From Colwellia chukchiensis (GTDB lineage Bacteria > Pseudomonadota > Gammaproteobacteria > Enterobacterales > Alteromonadaceae): DNA of 64,000 nt. The notes beneath the pieces are model-generated. The model searched no databases, had not been told where the DNA came from, and saw nothing but the letters and a program-made list of their open reading frames with translations. The position numbers and the translations under genes are program-made. The stretch spans positions 124,001 to 188,000 of the forward strand of contig NZ_NBOC01000003.1 in assembly GCF_002104455.1 (NCBI RefSeq). Reading direction: 5' to 3'. Positions 58,030 through 64,000 of the stretch are shown here, piece after piece. How positions within the stretch are numbered: the first letter of the stretch is position 1; the number at the start of each line of letters is the position of its first letter.

Positions 58030-58673
58030 GCAATAAACAACACTTAGTCATTATTGGTGCCGGTGGTCATGGCCGAGTTGCTGCCGACTGTGCTGAGCAA
58101 ATGGGTAACTACCCCAAAATCACCTTTTTAGATGACTGTTATTCGACCCGGAAAAGTAATGCACATTGGCCAATTACGGGTCCCGCCCATTGTTGGCAAG
58201 ACTACCGACAAAGCGCTGACTTTTTTGTCGCTTTTGGCGATAATGCGCAACGTGCCGCCATGCTAACACAGCTAACCGCCGCAAATTGCCAACTCGCCAC
58301 CTTGATCCACCCAAGCGCTGTGATCAGCAAGCACTGCACAATAGCGCCGGCAGTATTAGTGGCCGCAAACGCCGTGATTAATATTGGCAGTCGTATTGAG
58401 TTAGGCTGCATCATTAATACCGCCGCCACGGTCGATCATGACTGTCATATTCAAGCATACTGCCATCTATCTCCAGGCGTCAATATCGCCGGTGGCGTTA
58501 AAATCGGTCAATATTCATGGCTAGGTATCGCCAGCGCGGTTATTCAAGCCATTGAGATCGCAAAAAATACCCAATGCGGCGCCGGTGCGGTAATAACCAA
58601 ACCCACCAAAAGCAACCAACTTTATGTAGGGGTACCTGCGACCCCTGTTCGTACACTTAACACTATTCGATAG
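58026..58673 (+). CDS. PglD-like UDP-amino-sugar acetyltransferase
   Basis: 215 residues: an N-terminal Rossmann-like domain for the UDP-sugar (LVIIGAGGHGRVAADCAE) and a C-terminal left-handed beta-helix with hexapeptide repeats. The catalytic base histidine probably lies in AATVDHDCHIQ. PglD acetylates UDP-4-amino-4,6-dideoxy-GlcNAc to give diacetylbacillosamine. Supporting context: it lies between a PglC-like transferase and a PglE-like aminotransferase. Confidence 0.87.
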   Translation: MSNKQHLVIIGAGGHGRVAADCAEQMGNYPKITFLDDCYSTRKSNAHWPITGPAHCWQDYRQSADFFVAFGDNAQRAAMLTQLTAANCQLATLIHPSAVISKHCTIAPAVLVAANAVINIGSRIELGCIINTAATVDHDCHIQAYCHLSPGVNIAGGVKIGQYSWLGIASAVIQAIEIAKNTQCGAGAVITKPTKSNQLYVGVPATPVRTLNTIR

Positions 58674-58681
58674 GAGCAACT

Positions 58682-59863
58682 GTGCTCAATACCAAACTTT
58701 CCCCTTGGCCAAGCTTTAGCGAAGAAGAAATAGCAGCGGTTAGCCAAGTGCTGCAATCAAATCAAGTTAACTATTGGACTGGACAACAAGGACGACTATT
58801 TGAAAAAGAATTCGCTGCGTTTAGCCAAAGCCAGTATGCTGTAGCGGTTGCTAATGGCACATTAGCCCTCGATTTAGCACTAAAAGCCCTCGACATAGGC
58901 CAAGGTGATGAAGTAGTGGTCACCTCGCGCACCTTTATTGCGTCAATTAGCAGTATAGTAAATGCTGGTGCAACACCAATTTTTGCCGATGTTGAACTTG
59001 ATTCTCAAAATATCAGTGCGGCAACTATTGCGCCAGTATTATCAAATAAAACCAAAGCTATAATTTGCGTCCATTTAGCCGGCTGGCCATGCGAAATGGA
59101 CGATATAATGGCGTTAGCGACACAACATAAGCTGTACGTCATTGAAGATTGCGCTCAAGCTCATGGCGCTTTATATAAAGGCCGCTCGGTCGGCAGTATT
59201 GGTCATATTGGTGCATGGTCATTTTGCCAAGATAAAATTATTAGCACGGGCGGTGAAGGCGGTATGTTAACTACCAATGACGAAAATCTTTGGCGAAAAG
59301 CATGGGCCTATAAAGATCACGGTAAGTCATATGCGGCGGTTTATGAAAAAAATCATCCTCCGGGTTATCGTTGGCTACATGAAAGCTTTGGTACTAATTG
59401 GCGCCTTAGTGAAATGCAATCGGCCATTGGCCGCATTCAACTCCAGCGCATGAGCCATTGGCGAGATGCGCGTAATTGCAATGCGGAAAATATTTTTCAA
59501 GTTTGTCGACAGTATGCATGGTTAAGAGTACCAGATGTGCCCTCGTATATTGTCCATGCGTATTACAAGTGCTATGTCTTTGTTGAGCACAGCAAACTAC
59601 CGAAAAGTTTATCGCAAGCAGCGCTTATTAATGCCATTAACGACGCTGGTGTGCCTTGTTTTTCCGGAAGTTGTTCCGAGGTATATAAAGAAAAAGCCTT
59701 TGACGGCACCAAGCTTAGACCAAAAATGCCATTAAAAAATGCACAAGCATTAGGGGCAACAAGCTTGATGTTTTTAGTGCATCCAACCTTAACCGCTGAC
59801 GAAATTAGCGGCATTTGCCAAGCCTTGAAAAACCTTTTCGATAGCATTGAACATCAGCGTTAA
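58682..59863 (+). CDS. DegT/DnrJ/EryC1 aminotransferase (PglE-like)
   Basis: 393 residues starting from GTG with AGGAG just upstream. A PLP-dependent sugar aminotransferase; the PLP lysine is K185 (SFCQDKIISTGGEGG). YWTGQQGRLFEKEFAAF and IEDCAQAHGA are family motifs, as is NWRLSEMQSAIGRIQL. It probably aminates the 4-keto sugar made by the dehydratase encoded downstream. The substrate is inferred from the neighbours. Confidence 0.88.
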   Translation: MLNTKLSPWPSFSEEEIAAVSQVLQSNQVNYWTGQQGRLFEKEFAAFSQSQYAVAVANGTLALDLALKALDIGQGDEVVVTSRTFIASISSIVNAGATPIFADVELDSQNISAATIAPVLSNKTKAIICVHLAGWPCEMDDIMALATQHKLYVIEDCAQAHGALYKGRSVGSIGHIGAWSFCQDKIISTGGEGGMLTTNDENLWRKAWAYKDHGKSYAAVYEKNHPPGYRWLHESFGTNWRLSEMQSAIGRIQLQRMSHWRDARNCNAENIFQVCRQYAWLRVPDVPSYIVHAYYKCYVFVEHSKLPKSLSQAALINAINDAGVPCFSGSCSEVYKEKAFDGTKLRPKMPLKNAQALGATSLMFLVHPTLTADEISGICQALKNLFDSIEHQR

Positions 59864-59997
59864 TGGCTTGCCTGCACGAACAATATTCATATCAGAACAA
59901 TTAAACCATGACAATGTAACAAAATATTGCAAGAATAGCTGACAAAGATCGTTAATGCAGTTTATGCATATAAAGCGGCGTGTAAGGTAAAACATTC

Positions 59998-61902
59998 ATG
60001 GTTAGACGTATTGATTTAATACCAAGCTCGATAAAACTGAGCTTGGTTTTGGCTTATGACTTATGGGCACTTGGTATAGCATTTTACCTTGCGTATCTCA
60101 TTAGGTTAGGTGTCGAAAGCCTGACTATTTCTTGGCCAGAGCACTTAGTATTCTTCATTGTGCTCAGCGCAACCTTAATCTTGTTTTACCTGTTTGATGT
60201 TTATAATTCAGTTATTCGCTTTTTCAATGCTAAAGCATTCTTAACTATCCAGTTTTTATTAATAATCGCCAGCCTTACTTTTTACCTTAGTAGCTATGCC
60301 TTTGATGCTTTTGTGCCTCGCTCTGTGCCTATTGTATTTTTGGTGCTGGCTAGCGTACAAATAGCAGGGGCAAGAGCACTTGTCAGCCTAATAGCCAAAA
60401 ACCATTGGTTTGATGAGCGTGAGGCCGTAGTTATTTATGGCGCTAGCAATGCAGGTAGGCAACTGGCACATGTACTAGCGCAAGGTAATCAATATCAAGC
60501 TTTGGCTTTTTTAGATGAAAAAAAACGTTACTGTGGTCGCAATATATTAGGATTAAAAATTCATTCTCCGCAACGCATTAACGCCTTACTGAAAAAGTAT
60601 GGCAGTTTTAAAGTATTGATTGCCATTCCAAGTGCCGATCCCATTCGTCTCAAACAAGTGCTTGCCAAAATTGAGCCTTACGCCCTAGAGGTATTAATGG
60701 TGCCTGATATGTCAGATATCATTTCAGGTAAACGCAATATCGACGAATTTAGAGAAGTATCGATTGACGAACTACTCGGGCGTAAGCCAGTGCAACCCAT
60801 ACCAGCGCTACTCAGTGCCAATATTAGTGATAAAGTGGTCTTAGTGTCAGGTGCGGGCGGCTCAATTGGTCAAGAGCTATGCCGGCAAATAGTGCTGCAA
60901 AATCCGAAGAAACTGATTTTGCTCGACGTCAGTGAAGCGGCGCTTTATCAAGTGCACCAAGAGCTAAGCGAAACCTTAGCCAACAGCGGAGGAGGCACCA
61001 CACTAACCCCCTTAATTGCTAATGTGCAAAATGGGCTGTTAATGACCAATATCTTTACGCGACATCAAGTGAACACCATATATCATGCTGCGGCCTACAA
61101 GCATGTGCCTATGGTAGAAAACAATGTCATTGCTGGGGTCAGCAATAATGTTTTAGGCAGCTATGAAATTGCCCAAGCAGCCATCTATTGTCAGGTTGAA
61201 ACCTTTGTTCTTATTTCAACAGATAAAGCGGTTAGACCCACCAATGTGATGGGCGCCAGTAAACGCCTTGCAGAATTAATATTACAAGGCTTTGCTCAGC
61301 AAGATCACCACACCCGCTTTGTCATGGTGCGATTTGGCAATGTGCTTGGCTCGTCGGGCTCTGTCGTGCCGTTATTTAAAAAACAAATTAAACAAGGTGG
61401 CCCGATCACCATAACCCACCCGGAAATTATTCGTTATTTTATGACCATTCCTGAAGCTGCCCAATTAGTGATCCAAGCCGGCGCTATGGGCACAGGTGGT
61501 GATGTATTTGTATTAGACATGGGTAAACCCGTAAAAATTGTCGACTTAGCCTATAAAATGGCGCACTTAATGGGCTTAACAATCAAAGATGAAGACAATC
61601 CGCAAGGCGATATTGCTATTCAATACAGTGGCTTGCGCCCAGGCGAAAAACTTTATGAAGAATTATTGATCAGTGATGATGCAAAAAGTACCCAGCACCA
61701 ACGCATTTTAACCGCCAATGAACAAGCCATTCACCACAGTGCGATGCGAAAAATACTGACGCAATTAATGGCAGCAATTCAAGCAGAAGACGAGATGGAA
61801 ATTCGCCAGATATTGCTAAATGCGCCGCTAGACTACCAACCGCGCCCACAAGCGGTGGAGCAGACGAAAGTTAACCTTAAACGCAGCTGTAAAGTTGCTT
61901 AA
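59998..61902 (+). CDS. PglF/WbpM-type membrane UDP-HexNAc 4,6-dehydratase
   Basis: 634 residues. Four membrane helices lie in the first ~120 residues, followed by a first Rossmann segment (VIYGASNAGRQLAHVL) and then the catalytic SDR domain with VSGAGGSIGQELCRQI. Its active-site region reads LISTDKAVRPTNVMGASKR. This is the large membrane-bound type that makes UDP-4-keto-6-deoxy-GlcNAc, first step toward bacillosamine or related deoxyamino sugars (QuiNAc, FucNAc). Last gene of the plus-strand arm. Confidence 0.9.
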   Translation: MVRRIDLIPSSIKLSLVLAYDLWALGIAFYLAYLIRLGVESLTISWPEHLVFFIVLSATLILFYLFDVYNSVIRFFNAKAFLTIQFLLIIASLTFYLSSYAFDAFVPRSVPIVFLVLASVQIAGARALVSLIAKNHWFDEREAVVIYGASNAGRQLAHVLAQGNQYQALAFLDEKKRYCGRNILGLKIHSPQRINALLKKYGSFKVLIAIPSADPIRLKQVLAKIEPYALEVLMVPDMSDIISGKRNIDEFREVSIDELLGRKPVQPIPALLSANISDKVVLVSGAGGSIGQELCRQIVLQNPKKLILLDVSEAALYQVHQELSETLANSGGGTTLTPLIANVQNGLLMTNIFTRHQVNTIYHAAAYKHVPMVENNVIAGVSNNVLGSYEIAQAAIYCQVETFVLISTDKAVRPTNVMGASKRLAELILQGFAQQDHHTRFVMVRFGNVLGSSGSVVPLFKKQIKQGGPITITHPEIIRYFMTIPEAAQLVIQAGAMGTGGDVFVLDMGKPVKIVDLAYKMAHLMGLTIKDEDNPQGDIAIQYSGLRPGEKLYEELLISDDAKSTQHQRILTANEQAIHHSAMRKILTQLMAAIQAEDEMEIRQILLNAPLDYQPRPQAVEQTKVNLKRSCKVA

Positions 61903-61987
61903 ATACGCCATTTAACCGTGAGTTAAGCAAGCGATATAACAATAAGCCACCAAGCTTGCGTAACGCTTGATGGCAAGCAATTAAAGA

Positions 61988-63124
61988 TCAGTGCGCTGGT
62001 TTCACTAGCATAAGCCAAGCTTGCGCGTAATCTGCTAAATGCTTATTGGCTTGATGGTAATCTTGCCAGCCGTAGTAACTGTCGACTAATAAATCCAGTT
62101 GAAACAAATTATTATCAAATGCTCCACCTTGATCGGCCAGCACCCCTAGCCGAGATACACGCTGCCCTTGCTGTTGATAACTCACCATAAACAGTTTACC
62201 TAGCCCCAATTGTGCAACATTACCGGCAAATGCCACCTGTGGTGCTAACGCTATTTTACTGAGCAGTGTTTCGCCATAGCCCATAATGCTTGGCACTTCC
62301 GCAAAATACCAATAACGCGCTTGCTCACGCTTACCTATGGCATAGTCATAAGCCACACCGTTATTACGATGTACGTTAAAGTAGCGTCGTACACCATTAA
62401 CCTCCACTACACCTGTGCCCTGTAGCAATACATCATGCAATGCTTCTTCTGTAAGCCAAATCAGTGGCTTAGCGAGTTTATTTTGTTCTAAAACTCCAGC
62501 AATCACCTGTTGGCGCGTATATTGATGACGCGTCAGACTTAAATCTTTATTCGCCTCAGCTAGACTGATACCCGCTTCATCATACGGCAAGGCATATAGC
62601 GCTTGGTTATACTCAGCAGTTTTGACCGCACTAGCCTTTAAAAGCTTAGTGTAATATTTAGTTAAAAATATTTTATCTTGGGGTATCGCATTTAACATCC
62701 GTGACTTAACGGCATTGGTGCTTTTTTTCGCAATAGCCTGCGCTGTCGCTCTATCCGGTGTCCAGCGATAAAAATCAAAATGTTTACGCAAAAATTCGGG
62801 CTCATGTAAGCGACTATTACGCTTGGCCCGCACATCTGCTCGGTAAGTTTGACAGATAAATGCGAGGGTTTTTTCAACCCTAGTTAGAGTAACTTCATCA
62901 TCAAATACTGTACCTGCATGTACAGCGAACTTATCGTCGGAAAACTGCTGAATATAATTGTGGGTACCCTCGGCTACTTCACACAAAGCGCTGGCTTTAA
63001 AGTTTGCCATCAAGCCTAACTCTGGACTGTTATCGTGGCGAAAAAATGGCGGTGTGTCTTTTGCTACGCTATAAAAACTAACTAAGAAAAAAACCAACCA
63101 AGATAAATAAAAACGCATAAGCAA
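61988..63124 (-). CDS. Secreted MltA-like protein (double-psi beta-barrel domain suspected)
   Basis: 378 residues with a signal peptide (about 1-21) and no lipobox. A region from about residue 235 on shows LLQGTGVVEVNGVRRYFNVH and, later, RLGVLADQGGAFDNNLFQLD. These recall the MltA and 3D domains of lytic transglycosylases, including the paired aspartates in the second stretch. The N-terminal half is helical and unmatched. Cell-wall cleavage near a polysaccharide export locus would make sense, but the match is by eye. The gene is alone on the minus strand between the dehydratase and the protease. Confidence 0.55.
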   Translation of the reverse strand: MLMRFYLSWLVFFLVSFYSVAKDTPPFFRHDNSPELGLMANFKASALCEVAEGTHNYIQQFSDDKFAVHAGTVFDDEVTLTRVEKTLAFICQTYRADVRAKRNSRLHEPEFLRKHFDFYRWTPDRATAQAIAKKSTNAVKSRMLNAIPQDKIFLTKYYTKLLKASAVKTAEYNQALYALPYDEAGISLAEANKDLSLTRHQYTRQQVIAGVLEQNKLAKPLIWLTEEALHDVLLQGTGVVEVNGVRRYFNVHRNNGVAYDYAIGKREQARYWYFAEVPSIMGYGETLLSKIALAPQVAFAGNVAQLGLGKLFMVSYQQQGQRVSRLGVLADQGGAFDNNLFQLDLLVDSYYGWQDYHQANKHLADYAQAWLMLVKPAH

Positions 63125-63309
63125 AAGTCATGAAATAAAACCTAGCGCTATGGTATGACAATCACCAGATCTACGCTACTGTCGTCAGTAAAAAATCGGC
63201 TATTACTGTAGCCATTATCTCGCCTAATTATATGAATCTTTCTCAATAACCCTTGCTGCTTGCGCAAATATAGTGATAATCGGGCAAGATTTTATCACGG
63301 AGTGTTGTA

Positions 63310-64000
63310 GTGCAATTATTAGAAATAGAGTGTCTTGGTAAAAAGCTAAGATTAGAAGGAACAATGGCCGGCTGGCAAGCACTGTTCTGGAACGAACAAT
63401 GTGTCTCTCAAATAAATGCTAACGCCGACCATGAGTCATTTTCGCATCAATTTACGCTACAAAGTGAACAAGGTGAGATACAGATTGAGCTAAGTGGCTC
63501 ATTGCAATGGCAACCTTTTACCCTGCAATTTCAGCTGCTAGTTAACGGCCAGTTAATAGAAAATAATACCCTCAACGAACACGATATCGAACAACGTAAA
63601 ATCAGCGAAGGCAAAAAACAGCCGATGAATTTTAGCTGGTTTGGTATGGCAGGTCTTGGCTTAAAGCTCTTTAAAAGTGCTAAAGTGATCAAAGTACTGT
63701 TTGCGGCGGGCAGTTTGGCTGCCTATAGTTGGTTGTTCTCCATTGAGTTTGCTATCGCGCTGATCCTTTGCCTTGTGTTCCATGAATATGGTCATATTAA
63801 AGCGATGAAATACTTTGGGTTAAAAACCAAAGGCATCTACCTGATTCCCTTTGTCGGCGGTTTAGCACTCAGTGACGATAAAATTAATACCCGCTGGCAA
63901 GATGTCTTTATTTCGATTATGGGGCCATTTTTCGGTTTAATGCTGTCTATCGCCTGCTTAATTGGCTATTGGTTAACCGACCTTGAAATACTGGCAGGTT
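63310..64000 (+). CDS. M50-family intramembrane zinc metalloprotease (partial, continues past window)
   Basis: The frame opens with GTG at 63310 and stays open to the window end, giving the first 230 residues. An N-terminal non-membrane part (about 1-115) is followed by hydrophobic segments. HEYGH near residue 160 is the HExxH zinc motif inside a membrane helix, and KTKGIYLIPFVGGLA then MGPFFGLMLSI follow, as in site-2 proteases. It probably cleaves membrane proteins. The product and stop cannot be seen here. Confidence 0.83.
   Translation, partial: MQLLEIECLGKKLRLEGTMAGWQALFWNEQCVSQINANADHESFSHQFTLQSEQGEIQIELSGSLQWQPFTLQFQLLVNGQLIENNTLNEHDIEQRKISEGKKQPMNFSWFGMAGLGLKLFKSAKVIKVLFAAGSLAAYSWLFSIEFAIALILCLVFHEYGHIKAMKYFGLKTKGIYLIPFVGGLALSDDKINTRWQDVFISIMGPFFGLMLSIACLIGYWLTDLEILAG

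Overview
This window is chromosomal DNA of a marine gammaproteobacterium, most likely of the order Alteromonadales and close to Colwellia or Thalassotalea. That placement is an inference from gene order and protein character: the thrU-tyrU-glyT-thrT-tuf, trpT-secE-nusG-rplKAJL-rpoBC block, aroK-aroB-damX-dam beside pilMNOPQ and mrcA, pckA beside envZ-ompR, and an argH gene fused to an acetyltransferase domain. I see no prophage, insertion sequence, integron or CRISPR array.

Region 1 (1-12.6 kb, nearly all on the minus strand) is the transcription and translation block. Read in the direction of transcription it runs: four tRNA genes, tuf, an unusual array of four 140-bp units built from the tuf tail plus a terminator, tRNA-Trp, secE, nusG, rplK, rplA, rplJ, rplL, rpoB and the start of rpoC. 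Good sigma70-type promoters precede the tRNA operon, trpT, rplK and rplJ. A probable L10 leader precedes rplJ and a hairpin attenuator follows rplL. A 76-bp element with 15-bp inverted ends lies between rplL and rpoB. One plus-strand gene, a prolyl-4-hydroxylase-like 2-oxoglutarate oxygenase, sits between trpT and the tuf-tail array, convergent with tuf.

Region 2 (12.6-19.4 kb) carries coaX, birA and murB, preceded by an exopolysaccharide export trio: outer-membrane barrel, Wza-like exporter and Wzc-like chain-length regulator/tyrosine kinase.

Region 3 (19.5-28.5 kb) is the arginine locus: argCBFGH(A)-argA on the minus strand and argE divergent. Both a free ArgA and an ArgH-fused acetyltransferase are present.

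Region 4 (28.6-48.2 kb) holds an uncharacterised 482-residue protein, a DUF2970 protein, dam, damX, aroB, aroK, the type IV pilus operon pilMNOPQ, mrcA (PBP1a), pckA, envZ-ompR, two small uncharacterised genes and a thioredoxin-like gene.

Region 5 (48.3-64 kb) starts with a TonB-dependent receptor with a good Fur box. It is followed by a polysaccharide/glycan locus of two divergent arms. The minus arm encodes three glycosyltransferases, a flippase, a polymerase/ligase and an acyltransferase. The plus arm encodes a phosphoglycosyl transferase, an acetyltransferase, an aminotransferase and a 4,6-dehydratase, the set expected for making and loading a diacetylbacillosamine-type sugar. The window ends with a MltA-like secreted protein and the first part of an M50-family membrane metalloprotease.

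The most interesting items are the tuf-tail/terminator array, the oxygenase next to tuf (EF-Tu is a known prolyl-hydroxylase target in Pseudomonas), the duplicated acetylglutamate synthase function, the split polysaccharide locus, and unusual residues in the ornithine carbamoyltransferase and the tyrosine kinase.
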